From an uncultured Acetatifactor sp. (GTDB taxonomy: Bacteria > Bacillota > Clostridia > Lachnospirales > Lachnospiraceae): a stretch of 16,436 nt of DNA. A program made the position numbers and the translations under genes. The notes beneath the pieces are model-generated. The model made no database searches. It saw only the letters and a list, made by a program, of their open reading frames with translations, and had not been told where the DNA came from. Positions 1-6,618 of this stretch are shown piece after piece; position 1 is the first letter of the stretch, and the number at the start of each line of letters is the position of its first letter. Location: assembly GCA_910584435.1 (NCBI GenBank), contig CAJUAP010000078.1, positions 1 to 16,436 on the forward strand. The letters are read 5' to 3'.

Positions 1-85
1 GGCAGACGATATCGGCCTGCCATCAACCGGGAAAGCGCCGCCATGCAGGGATGTTTTCTCTTATTTTACAAAGGAGTATCATACT
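1..85. other. Edge segment upstream of thiM, no assignable gene
   Basis: All three plus frames are open across these 85 bases, so a tail of an upstream gene can be neither shown nor excluded. Bases 1-21 form an imperfect palindrome (GGCAG against CTGCC around CGATATCG). No TPP-riboswitch core such as CTGAGA or the ACCTGATCTGG-type strand is visible. Thiamine salvage operons in Firmicutes are often led by that riboswitch, so it probably lies upstream of the window if it exists. Confidence 0.4.
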
Positions 86-907
86 ATGTTTGAACAGATT
101 TTTCAAAATGTACGGGGGAAGTCACCCCTGGTTCATTGTATCACCAACTATGTCACCGTCAACGACTGTGCCAATATGCTGCTGGCCTGCGGCGGCTCAC
201 CCATTATGGCAGATGACCCGGAGGATGCCGTGGAAATCACCGGCATCTGTGGAGGGCTGGCCATCAACATCGGCACACTGAATCAGCGCACCATTCCGGC
301 TATGCTTGCTGCAGGGAAGCGTGCCAACGAGCTGGGGCATCCTGTGGTGCTGGATCCGGTGGGAGCAGGGGCCTCTGTATTGCGGACGGATACGGCTCTT
401 CGGCTGCTTGAGGAGCTGAAGCTTACGGTAATCCGGGGCAATATCTCGGAGATGAAGACGCTGGCTTACGGCAGCGGCACCACCAAAGGGGTGGATGCCG
501 ACGTGGCGGACAGGGTGACAGAAGACAATCTGGACGGGGCGGTATCCTTTGCCAGGGAGCTGGCCCGGCGCACCGGGGCGGTTATTGCTGTCACCGGAGC
601 CATTGATGTCGTGGCGGGCAAAGAGCGGGCATTCTGTATCCGCAACGGCCGTCCGGAGATGTCTTCTATTACTGGGACCGGCTGCCAGCTTTCCGTCCTG
701 ACGGCGGCCTTTGTCACCGCCAACCCGGAGCATCCCCTTGAGGCTGCAGCCGCGGCCGTGTGCGCCATGGGCCTGTGCGGGGAGATTGCCCACAGGCGTA
801 TGACCGAACTGGACGGCAACGCTTCCTATCGGAACTATATCATCGACGCCATGTACCGCCTGACTCCGGCAAGGTTGGAGAAAGGAGCAAATTATGAAGT
901 GCGATAA
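86..907 (+). CDS. thiM: Hydroxyethylthiazole kinase ThiM
   Basis: ThiM phosphorylates the thiazole alcohol 4-methyl-5-(2-hydroxyethyl)thiazole with ATP, salvaging it for thiamine phosphate synthesis in the cytoplasm. The 273-residue length is normal for this ribokinase-fold family. Recognisable blocks are SPLVHCITNYVT near residues 13-24, ANMLLACGGSPIMAD (29-43), VVLDPVGAGAS (87-97), VIRGNISEM (115-123), AVTGAIDVV (168-176) and ITGTGCQLS (195-203). Cys200 in GTGC sits in the anion-hole and catalytic segment expected for ThiM. The start is preceded by AAGGAG at 71-76, ten bases from the ATG. It is the first gene of the salvage operon seen here, and its last 14 bases overlap thiE, which suggests translational coupling. 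Confidence 0.96.
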   Translation: MFEQIFQNVRGKSPLVHCITNYVTVNDCANMLLACGGSPIMADDPEDAVEITGICGGLAINIGTLNQRTIPAMLAAGKRANELGHPVVLDPVGAGASVLRTDTALRLLEELKLTVIRGNISEMKTLAYGSGTTKGVDADVADRVTEDNLDGAVSFARELARRTGAVIAVTGAIDVVAGKERAFCIRNGRPEMSSITGTGCQLSVLTAAFVTANPEHPLEAAAAAVCAMGLCGEIAHRRMTELDGNASYRNYIIDAMYRLTPARLEKGANYEVR

Positions 908-1535
908 ACGCTGTATGCTGCTCTATGCCGTTACTGACCGGGCCTGGACAGGGGAACAGACGCTCTATGAGCAGGTGGAGGCGGCATTGAAGGGCGGTGT
1001 GACTTGTGTGCAGCTGCGGGAGAAAGAGATGGATGAGACGGCGTTTCTTCAGGAGGCCAAAGATATCTGTGCCCTGTGCCGCCGGTATGGCGTGCCGTTC
1101 ATTGTGAATGACAATGTGGACGTCGCTATCGCCTGCCAGGCGGACGGTATCCATGTAGGCCAGGAGGACATGACGGCGGGCGAGGTCCGCCGCCGGGTGG
1201 GGGACGCTATGATTCTGGGTGTCTCTGTCCATACGGTGGAAGAAGCACGACGGGCTGTCCGGGACGGCGCGGACTATCTGGGCCTGGGGGCGGTGTTCCC
1301 CACAAGCACGAAGACAGATGTGGATCAGATGACGAATGAGACCTTGCGTGCCATCTGTGATGCGGTTGACGTGCCCGTTGTGGCCATCGGAGGCATTAAC
1401 CGGGGCAACCTACTTAAGCTGTCTGGCAGCGGCGTGGACGGTGTGGCCCTGGTATCAGCCATTTTTTCGGCGGAGGATATTGAGGATACCTGCCGAAAGC
1501 TTCGCCTGCTGGCAGAGGGGATGGTGAGGGCATGA
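894..1535 (+). CDS. thiE: Thiamine-phosphate synthase ThiE
   Basis: ThiE condenses HMP pyrophosphate (made by ThiD) with thiazole phosphate (made by ThiM), giving thiamine monophosphate and pyrophosphate. It is a 213-residue TIM barrel of standard size. Diagnostic motifs are VQLREKE (39-45), NDNVDVA (72-78), DGIHVGQED (84-92), GLGAVFPTSTK (130-140), VAIGGI (163-168) and GVALVSAI (183-190), which form the pyrophosphate and thiazole-phosphate pockets. The ATG lies inside the end of thiM, with AAAGGAG just upstream. Its stop codon overlaps the next gene as ATGA. Taken with thiM and thiD, it completes the salvage branch up to thiamine monophosphate. Confidence 0.96.
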   Translation: MKCDKRCMLLYAVTDRAWTGEQTLYEQVEAALKGGVTCVQLREKEMDETAFLQEAKDICALCRRYGVPFIVNDNVDVAIACQADGIHVGQEDMTAGEVRRRVGDAMILGVSVHTVEEARRAVRDGADYLGLGAVFPTSTKTDVDQMTNETLRAICDAVDVPVVAIGGINRGNLLKLSGSGVDGVALVSAIFSAEDIEDTCRKLRLLAEGMVRA

Positions 1536-2191
1536 GGATTCGCGGCGCGATTTTTGATGTGGATGGCACGCTGTTGGACTCCATGTTTATCTGGGACACC
1601 ATCGGAGAGACTTATCTGCGCTCTATCGGATATGAGCCGAAAGAGAATCTGAACGAGGTGTTTAAGAATATGAGCCTGCGCCAGGCGGCCCGCTACTATC
1701 AGACCGAGTATGGCGTGAAGCTTGGTATTGATGAGATCATGGATGGGGTCAACGCCATGTTGGAGCAGTTTTACCGTTTTGAGGTCCCGCTGAAACCGGG
1801 GGTGGAGGAGCTGCTTAAGCAGTTTAGGGCAAGCGGCGTCAAGCTGTGTATCGCCACTGCCACTGACCGGTATCTGGTGGAGGCCGCTCTGAAGCGGTGC
1901 AAAGCGCTGTCTTATTTTGGCGGGATTTTCACATGCAATGAAGTGGGACACGGCAAGGACGAGCCGGATATCTTTGAGGCGGCGCTTCGCTTCCTGGGAA
2001 CAGAAAAGTCAGAGACGGTTGTGTTTGATGACGCGCTCTATGCCGTCAAAGCGGCGAAAAAAGCCGGGTTCCCTGTGGCGGCGGTCTGTGACAGCCATGA
2101 AAAGAATCAGGAAGAAATCCGCGTTCTGTCCGACGTATACCTGAAAGACTTGACGCAGCTGGATAAACTTCAGAAGTTCCTTCCGGTTTAA
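1532..2191 (+). CDS. HAD-superfamily phosphatase in the thiamine operon
   Basis: This is a 219-residue HAD hydrolase of the beta-phosphoglucomutase-like (subfamily I) type. Motif I is FDVDGTLLDS with Asp9 as nucleophile and Asp11 as acid/base. Motif II is in IATATDR (107-113), Lys142 in HGKDEPD fits motif III, and VVFDDALYAV (163-172) supplies the motif IV aspartates. Residues about 15-90 form the helical cap. It overlaps thiE by ATGA, so it is translated with the thiamine enzymes. The substrate cannot be read from sequence. Its position suggests a thiamine- or pyrimidine-phosphate ester, for example thiamine monophosphate, which would feed a thiamine pyrophosphokinase (ThiN). A housekeeping phosphatase is an alternative. 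Confidence 0.9.
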   Translation: MRIRGAIFDVDGTLLDSMFIWDTIGETYLRSIGYEPKENLNEVFKNMSLRQAARYYQTEYGVKLGIDEIMDGVNAMLEQFYRFEVPLKPGVEELLKQFRASGVKLCIATATDRYLVEAALKRCKALSYFGGIFTCNEVGHGKDEPDIFEAALRFLGTEKSETVVFDDALYAVKAAKKAGFPVAAVCDSHEKNQEEIRVLSDVYLKDLTQLDKLQKFLPV

Positions 2192-2285
2192 GGAATTTAC
2201 TTCCTAACATCCGGAAGCTTCAAGCGGCGGATCGGGGGCACCACTTTCCGTCGCTTAATAAAAATAATGCAAAGGAGAGATAGCA
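2192..2285 (+). promoter_or_regulatory. Structured spacer with two inverted repeats before thiD
   Basis: This 94-base gap is the only sizeable break in the otherwise overlapping thiamine operon. AAGCGGCGGA (2222-2231) pairs with TCCGTCGCTT (2247-2256), ten pairs with one G-U, around a 15-base loop. CTTCCGG (2180-2186, inside the HAD gene end) pairs with CCGGAAG (2211-2217). No run of T follows the stem on the plus strand, so it is not a canonical terminator. An mRNA-stabilising or processing hairpin is more likely. The thiD ribosome binding site AAAGGAG lies just after it. Confidence 0.5.
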
Positions 2286-3095
2286 ATGAGAACAGCATTA
2301 TCAATCGCCGGGACAGACCCCAGCGGAGGCGCCGGGATTCAGGCCGATCTGAAAACGATGACCATGAACGGTGTTTTCGCCATGAGCGCCATTACGGCGC
2401 TGGTAGCGCAGAATACCACCGGTGTAAGAGAAATTGTAGAGATGACACCCGATTTTCTCGGACAGCAGATTGACGCGGTATTTGAGGACATCCCGCCCGA
2501 TGCGGTGAAGATCGGTATGGTGGCCTCCTGCGGACTGATTGAGAAGATTGCCAAGCGGCTGCGCTTCTATCAGGCGGGGAACGTTGTGGTGGATCCGGTA
2601 ATGGTGGCTACCAGCGGCGACCGGCTGATTTCCGAAGAGGCGGTGGATACACTGAAAACCTGCCTGCTCCCCCTGGCGGCTGTGGCTACGCCCAATATCC
2701 CGGAGGCAGAGATCCTGTCCGGCATGGCCATTCAAAGCCAGGAGGATATTGAAGCCGCGGCCAGACAGATCAGCGGCGCCTATGGATGCGCGGTCCTGCT
2801 CAAGGGCGGGCACAACATCAACGACGCCAATGATTACCTCTATGCGGATGGCGCGGGGACATGGTTCTACGGAACCCACATTGATAATCCCAATACCCAC
2901 GGAACCGGCTGTACGTTGTCCAGCGCCATAGCGGCAAATCTGGCCAAGGGATTTGACCTGCCCACATCCATCCGGCGGTCCAAAGAATACATCTCCGGCG
3001 CGCTTAATGCCATGCTGAACCTGGGGAAGGGCCGGGGACCCATGCAGCATAATTTCAATCTGACCGGTGAATACGCAAAGGAGGCAGAGTCATGA
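2286..3095 (+). CDS. thiD: HMP / HMP-phosphate kinase ThiD
   Basis: ThiD phosphorylates hydroxymethylpyrimidine, then HMP phosphate, to HMP pyrophosphate, the pyrimidine substrate of ThiE. Its 269 residues match the family length. Seen motifs are SIAGTDPSGGAGIQADLKT (6-24), VVVDPVMVATSGDRL (100-114), ATPNIPEAEIL (134-144), VLLKGGH (170-176) and NTHGTGCTLSSAIAA (203-217), with Cys209 in the GTGC anion hole. The ATG follows AAAGGAGAG at 2271-2279. The stop overlaps tenA by ATGA, so thiD and tenA are translationally coupled. Some bacterial homologues act on pyridoxal (PdxK-like), but the operon context supports the thiamine role. Confidence 0.95.
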   Translation: MRTALSIAGTDPSGGAGIQADLKTMTMNGVFAMSAITALVAQNTTGVREIVEMTPDFLGQQIDAVFEDIPPDAVKIGMVASCGLIEKIAKRLRFYQAGNVVVDPVMVATSGDRLISEEAVDTLKTCLLPLAAVATPNIPEAEILSGMAIQSQEDIEAAARQISGAYGCAVLLKGGHNINDANDYLYADGAGTWFYGTHIDNPNTHGTGCTLSSAIAANLAKGFDLPTSIRRSKEYISGALNAMLNLGKGRGPMQHNFNLTGEYAKEAES

Positions 3096-3766
3096 AAACA
3101 ACCATAAAGACAACAGAACGGCTTTTATCCGCAACAAAAGACATTTGGGCGGCTTACAATGAGCATCCCTTTGTGAAGGGTATCCAGGACGGTACTTTGG
3201 AGCAGGCGAAGTTTAAGTATTACATCATTCAGGATTACCTTTATCTGGAGGAGTATGCCAAGGTGTTCGCCCTGGGCATTGCCAAGGCAAAAAGCCTCGA
3301 AACCATTCAGCTTTTCTCCAAGTATGTGACCCTGCTGACCGAGGGAGAGATGGATATCCATCGGGGCTATATGGGTAAGTTCTCAGTTTCACGGGAGGAG
3401 CTGGAGGCAACGCCCCGGTCGCTGGACAATCTTTCCTATACGTCCTATATGCTCCGGGTGGCTTATGAGGAGGGGGAGGCGGAGATTCTGGCCGCTATCC
3501 TGTCCTGTGCCTACAGCTATGAGGTGATTGCCAAAAAGATTGTAGAGAACAATCCGTCGGCACAGGAGCATCCATTCTACGGTGATTGGGTCAGAGGCTA
3601 CGCTGATTCCCATTACAGTGAAGCGAACGTCCTGCTGCTGGAAATGACAGACCGGCTGACCCTGCACTATACCGAACAGCAGGTGCGGCATCTGGAAGAT
3701 ATTTTTGTGGCCTGTTCCCGCTACGAGCTGGCTTTCTGGGAGATGGCCTGGAACATGAGCAAATAG
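3092..3766 (+). CDS. tenA: TenA-type aminopyrimidine aminohydrolase
   Basis: TenA (thiaminase II family) hydrolyses amino-HMP from degraded thiamine to HMP, feeding ThiD; it can also cleave thiamine. The all-helical protein has 224 residues, typical for the family. It keeps the catalytic set of the cysteine-containing TenA_C class, judged by alignment in mind to Bacillus subtilis TenA: Asp48 and Tyr51 in IIQDYLYL, Cys139 and Tyr143 in SCAYSYEV, and Glu212 in YELAFWEMAW. It starts at the ATGA overlap with thiD, behind a perfect AAAGGAGG (3077-3084). It is the last gene of the operon and ends four bases before the stop of a convergent gene, with no terminator between. Confidence 0.94.
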   Translation: MKTTIKTTERLLSATKDIWAAYNEHPFVKGIQDGTLEQAKFKYYIIQDYLYLEEYAKVFALGIAKAKSLETIQLFSKYVTLLTEGEMDIHRGYMGKFSVSREELEATPRSLDNLSYTSYMLRVAYEEGEAEILAAILSCAYSYEVIAKKIVENNPSAQEHPFYGDWVRGYADSHYSEANVLLLEMTDRLTLHYTEQQVRHLEDIFVACSRYELAFWEMAWNMSK

Positions 3767-3770
3767 GGCG

Positions 3771-4178
3771 CTAATTGGCGTGATAACGGGGTCTGCCGCT
3801 GTCTGCTTCTACAAGCCGGACGTCGTATATTTCCCCCAGTTGTGCGGGATAGGATTCCATAATTTCACCGTTATACTGGATGCTGATGATATCCCCAACC
3901 TTTGGAGTGTGGGATTTTGGCATATATTCTATAGGGATTGAAATGCGGTCAGAGGATGATAATTCAGCAGAGCCCTCCACAGGTTCGACCAGTAAGGAAT
4001 GCTCATCGGCTTCTACGATGGCAGCCGAAAAAGAAGCCGAATGCTTTTTATCATCCGCTGAAGCTGCGGGATTACTGCTGTCTACCTTTAAATTCCTGGA
4101 AAAGAGTATAAATACGGTAAGGCATATCATGGTGGCTGCGGTTATTAGCCAGAATGCAGGTTTTTTGTAGTATGGCAT
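3771..4178 (-). CDS. Membrane-anchored DUF3221 (YobA)-like protein
   Basis: This 135-residue protein has one N-terminal hydrophobic segment (about residues 9-27, no lipobox cysteine), a short Ser/Asp-rich linker and a small beta-rich domain from residue 48. The stretches AIVEADEHSLLVEPVEGS (53-70), VGDIISIQYNGEI (94-106) and ESYPAQLGEIYDVRLVE (108-124) resemble DUF3221 (YobA) domains, an OB-like fold found in small exported Firmicutes proteins. I assign that from the pattern, not a search. A strong AGGAGG (minus strand, 4188-4193) precedes the start. It lies 26 bases after the kinase stop, as the third gene of the two-component operon, so an accessory role in sensing is possible. Its function is unknown. 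Confidence 0.75.
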   Translation of the reverse strand: MPYYKKPAFWLITAATMICLTVFILFSRNLKVDSSNPAASADDKKHSASFSAAIVEADEHSLLVEPVEGSAELSSSDRISIPIEYMPKSHTPKVGDIISIQYNGEIMESYPAQLGEIYDVRLVEADSGRPRYHAN

Positions 4179-4204
4179 GTGTTTGATCCTCCTGTCATTT
4201 TTGA

Positions 4205-5491
4205 TTATATCTGCAAATAGAAAGTACTTCCGCCGCCGTCTGTATCCTGCACGCCAAGCTTTAATCCCTGGATTTTTGCAAGGGTAATGGCAATGGACAG
4301 GCCAAGTCCGAAATGGTCTTTTTTATTCCGGGATTTATCACTTTTATAAAAGCGGTCAAAGATAAATTCTTTTTCCTCGTCAGGGATTCCGGGGCCATGG
4401 TCCACGACATAAACCAGTGTATGGGGATGGCAGTGTTCAGCCCTGAGAAGGATTTTTCTTGAAGGCCGCGTCAGAGAATATGCGATGGCGTTATCGAGCA
4501 GGATGGTCAAAATCTGCCGGCATAGTTCGGGGTCTGCTGATACTGGCGGAAGCGGCTCCTCCGGCAGGCGTAACTGCAGGGTTCCGTTTTTGGACAGGCA
4601 GAGCGGTTCGTAAAGCTCCAAAAGGCTTAGGAGGAGATCGTCTATTTCAAATTTCCGTTTTCTTACAGCCCATTCCCTCTGTTCGGCAGAAGCAAGGAGC
4701 AGAAGATTTTTAATCAGGGTGCTTCCCCTGCGGCATTCGTTTTTAATAACAGAAAGCAGACGGGTATCCTCTGCTGAATGGGAAGAGACTGCATCTGCGG
4801 TCATTTGGATGACTGCAATCGGAGAACGAAGCTCATGGGAGGCTGCGGCTACAAAATCCTGCTGCTTTTGGTATGTTTCTTCCAGAGGGCGCAGGGAACG
4901 GCGGACGAACCAACGGCCGCTCAGAAAGAGGAGCAGGATTCCAAACAGGTCGATAAATAAATAGAAACATCCGGTTTTCAGGGATTTTTTCCTGTTGTCA
5001 GAGATGTCCTGCAGCAGGGTGAGCTTCTTATATCCGGCAGGGGTCTGGAGGACAAGGATATTCCCAAGATAGACATCCCGGCTGTCTCCATGGATTTGAA
5101 ATATGGAGGTCTGCAGCATGTTTGAGGAGATAGGGTAGGAATCTGTGAAAATGCCTTCCTTGTCCGCGGCTTTCTCTGCATATGAAAGAAGAACCTCCCG
5201 TCTCGTATCCGGTCTGTATGAACCAGGAAAGAAAAGGGGCGAGTTGTTTTCTTCTATATGAATGATGAGCTGGTTTTTCTCCTCCATCTGTGCCAGAAAT
5301 AAATCCGTAAACTGGGAATTACCCTGAAGCTGGGACATCAGAGTAAAAAGATGTTTTTGGAACAGTGATTCCTGGCGGTTTTCCTGTGAGGTAAAGTAGA
5401 AAAGAAATGTTATGGACAGGATAAAAGTTATGATCAGCCCGGTACTTAAGGTATAAAGAAAAACTAACTTTCTCTGTAGTTTAGGAAACAT
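4205..5491 (-). CDS. Sensor histidine kinase
   Basis: A membrane histidine kinase of 428 residues. TM1 is about residues 10-33, an extracytoplasmic sensor region about 34-172 with no domain I recognise, and TM2 about 174-193. A very short HAMP-like linker leads into the phosphoacceptor helix, with His219 in AAASHELRSPI. The ATPase domain has the N box LLDNAIAYS (331-339), G1 DHGPGIP (364-370), F box FDRFYKSDKS (378-387) and G2 GLGLSIA (395-401). The ORF extends upstream to 5593, but that part runs inside the regulator gene. The ATG at 5491 overlaps the regulator stop by 11 bases and gives a normal N-terminus, MFPKLQRKLVFLY. It forms one operon with the regulator. Confidence 0.93.
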   Translation of the reverse strand: MFPKLQRKLVFLYTLSTGLIITFILSITFLFYFTSQENRQESLFQKHLFTLMSQLQGNSQFTDLFLAQMEEKNQLIIHIEENNSPLFFPGSYRPDTRREVLLSYAEKAADKEGIFTDSYPISSNMLQTSIFQIHGDSRDVYLGNILVLQTPAGYKKLTLLQDISDNRKKSLKTGCFYLFIDLFGILLLFLSGRWFVRRSLRPLEETYQKQQDFVAAASHELRSPIAVIQMTADAVSSHSAEDTRLLSVIKNECRRGSTLIKNLLLLASAEQREWAVRKRKFEIDDLLLSLLELYEPLCLSKNGTLQLRLPEEPLPPVSADPELCRQILTILLDNAIAYSLTRPSRKILLRAEHCHPHTLVYVVDHGPGIPDEEKEFIFDRFYKSDKSRNKKDHFGLGLSIAITLAKIQGLKLGVQDTDGGGSTFYLQI

Positions 5492-6164
5492 TGCCGTCCT
5501 CCAATCGGTATCCCATGCCATGTACTGTGGCAATATTTGCCCGGCTCCCCATTGAGCGCAGGTGTTTTCTGAGAAAATAAATATATGTATCAAGATTGCC
5601 GTCTTCTACGGCGCTTTCTGAACCCCAGACACGCAGGAAGATCTGCTCCCTTGTCAGGGTCTTCCCCGGATTGCGTAAGAAGAATTCCATGAGGAGAGCT
5701 TTTTGTTTGGAAAGGCGCTGCTCTTTTTCGTTGCAGGTCAGAATCCTGGCCTCCATATCGAACTGGATATCCAGAAAGGATAGACAGGTCTGGTCTGAAA
5801 ATGCAAGGGGCCTTCTGGAGAGGGCGCGGATACGCGCAAGGAGCTCCTCTATGGCGTAGGGTTTTACCAGATAGTCGTCTGCTCCGCAGTCCAGGCCGGC
5901 AATCCGGTCGTCTACAGAACTCAGTGCAGTTGTCAGGATGATGGGTACGCTGATGTGATTCTGGCGGATGGCTTTCAGGATAGCCAGTCCGTCGAGCTCT
6001 GGCAGCATGCGGTCCAAAAGAATCAGGTCGTAAGCGCCGGACATGGCAAGATAGATTGCCTCACTTCCGGCGTGGCAGCAGTCAACGGTATGTTTTTTGG
6101 CAGAAAGCTGTAATTTTAAGGCACTGCATAATTCTCTGTCGTCTTCTACAATTAAAATACGCAT
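5481..6164 (-). CDS. OmpR/PhoB-family response regulator
   Basis: A 227-residue regulator. The receiver domain (1-115) has acidic Asp8 and Asp9, phosphoacceptor Asp51 in ILLDRMLP, Thr79 and Lys101 in YLVKPYAIEEL. The C-terminal winged helix (about 125-222) has the OmpR-type recognition segment EDGNLDTYIYFLRKHL and wing VHGMGYRLED. A TAAGGAG Shine-Dalgarno (minus, 6174-6180) precedes the ATG. It is phosphorylated by the kinase encoded immediately downstream. OmpR/PhoB proteins bind direct repeats about 11 bp apart. Such a repeat (TTTAGAG twice) occurs in the same intergenic region, upstream of the divergent lipoprotein gene, and is the obvious candidate target. Confidence 0.95.
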   Translation of the reverse strand: MRILIVEDDRELCSALKLQLSAKKHTVDCCHAGSEAIYLAMSGAYDLILLDRMLPELDGLAILKAIRQNHISVPIILTTALSSVDDRIAGLDCGADDYLVKPYAIEELLARIRALSRRPLAFSDQTCLSFLDIQFDMEARILTCNEKEQRLSKQKALLMEFFLRNPGKTLTREQIFLRVWGSESAVEDGNLDTYIYFLRKHLRSMGSRANIATVHGMGYRLEDGNVS

Positions 6165-6205
6165 CTTTCATACTCCTTACTTTGAATCATATAAATCACA
6201 ATGCG

Positions 6206-6234
6206 ATTCTATCATCAGGGCAGACTGCGGACAA
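6206..6234 (-). promoter_or_regulatory. Probable sigma-A promoter of the two-component operon
   Basis: On the minus strand a -35 TTGTCC (6229-6234) and a -10 TAGAAT (6206-6211) are separated by exactly 17 bases. They match the consensus at 4 of 6 and 5 of 6 positions. The predicted transcript starts near 6199, about 35 bases before the regulator ATG. Confidence 0.55.
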
Positions 6235-6349
6235 TAACCTCGTTCTCTTTTGCAAAATGAAGGGCCGTTTTTGTATTTTATAAATCTTTTCATGTTTGGC
6301 TGGAGGGGGATGGGGCGAGGATAAATGATTTTTTGGTGTGGATATAGAA

Positions 6350-6390
6350 ATTAAAAATAGGAGCTTGATTTATATCAAACTCCTATTTCA
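6350..6390 (-). terminator. Hairpin terminator of a short minus-strand transcript
   Basis: AAATAGGAG (6355-6363) and TTGAT (6365-6369) pair with ATCAA (6374-6378) and CTCCTATTT (6380-6388). This gives a 14-bp stem with one internal mismatch and a TTAT loop. Read on the minus strand the stem runs straight into a T-rich stretch (TATTTTTAA), the form of an intrinsic terminator. On the plus strand the T run is weak. No annotated large gene ends here on either strand, so it marks a separate small transcript or an attenuator ahead of the regulator operon. Confidence 0.65.
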
Positions 6391-6461
6391 GAAATAATCA
6401 TAAAAAATATAATCCATGTCAATATAGTACATGGTATAAAAAATATAGCAGAAGGGGTCAT
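6375..6461 (-). CDS. Candidate 28-aa hydrophobic small membrane protein
   Basis: Starting at the ATG whose complement is 6459-6461, a 28-codon frame reads MTPSAIFFIPCTILTW, continues with a hydrophobic run and ends SEIGV. Its TGA falls inside the following hairpin. Residues 5-23 could form one membrane helix. The frame lies about a dozen bases downstream of a near-perfect promoter and just before a terminator, so it would make up most of a transcript of about 125 bases. Against it, no convincing Shine-Dalgarno is visible (only AAGCAGTTGAG), and AT-rich DNA easily yields Phe/Ile-rich frames. It could instead be a noncoding RNA or a leader. I recognise no family; small toxins and accessory subunits of membrane complexes have this form. 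Confidence 0.35.
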   Translation of the reverse strand: MTPSAIFFIPCTILTWIIFFMIISEIGV

Positions 6462-6479
6462 ACTCAACTGCTTATTAGT

Positions 6480-6508
6480 ATAATACCACTTCAATAATAT
6501 CATGTCAA
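6480..6508 (-). promoter_or_regulatory. Near-consensus sigma-A promoter in the divergent region
   Basis: On the minus strand a perfect -35 TTGACA (6503-6508) and a -10 TATTAT (6480-6485, 5 of 6) have an ideal 17-base spacer. The predicted start is near 6473. It reads into the short hydrophobic frame and the hairpin at 6355-6388, and if there is readthrough, on to the two-component operon. Confidence 0.65.
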
Positions 6509-6545
6509 ATTTTCTTGGATTTTAATTTCACAAAAATTTTAGCAG

Positions 6546-6586
6546 CTTTAGAGTTTTTTTAGAGAATGGCTTGGTAGGATATATAT
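6546..6586 (+). promoter_or_regulatory. Candidate response-regulator box and promoter for the lipoprotein gene
   Basis: TTTAGAG occurs at 6547-6553 and again at 6558-6564, seven-base direct repeats whose starts are 11 bases apart. This is the geometry of PhoB/OmpR-family binding sites. The second copy overlaps the -35 position of a -10-like TATATA at 6580-6585, as in PhoB-type activated promoters that lack a good -35. Further TTTTAGA copies occur at 6595-6601 and 6611-6617. The neighbouring regulator gene is the natural candidate protein; that link is inference. Confidence 0.5.
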
Positions 6587-6618
6587 GACAAATATTTTAG
6601 AAAGGCAGGATTTTAGAG

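Noticed and set aside
197..793. Long minus-strand frame opposite thiM
   Set aside because: It is a shadow of the GC-rich thiM coding sequence; the thiM motifs are complete and the opposite product has no recognisable pattern.
2192..2285. A second TPP riboswitch before thiD
   Set aside because: The conserved CTGAGA and ACCTGATCTGGATAATGCC-type strands are absent; only simple hairpins are present.
5491..5593. N-terminal extension of the histidine kinase (34 more residues)
   Set aside because: The extra part lies within the response-regulator gene in another frame, lacks a ribosome binding site, and would place a Cys/Trp-rich non-homologous segment before TM1.
6414..6472. Small inverted repeats CCATGT/ACATGG and AGCAG/CTGCT as possible operators
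   Set aside because: Arms of five or six bases in AT-rich DNA are expected by chance, and both fall inside the candidate small transcript.
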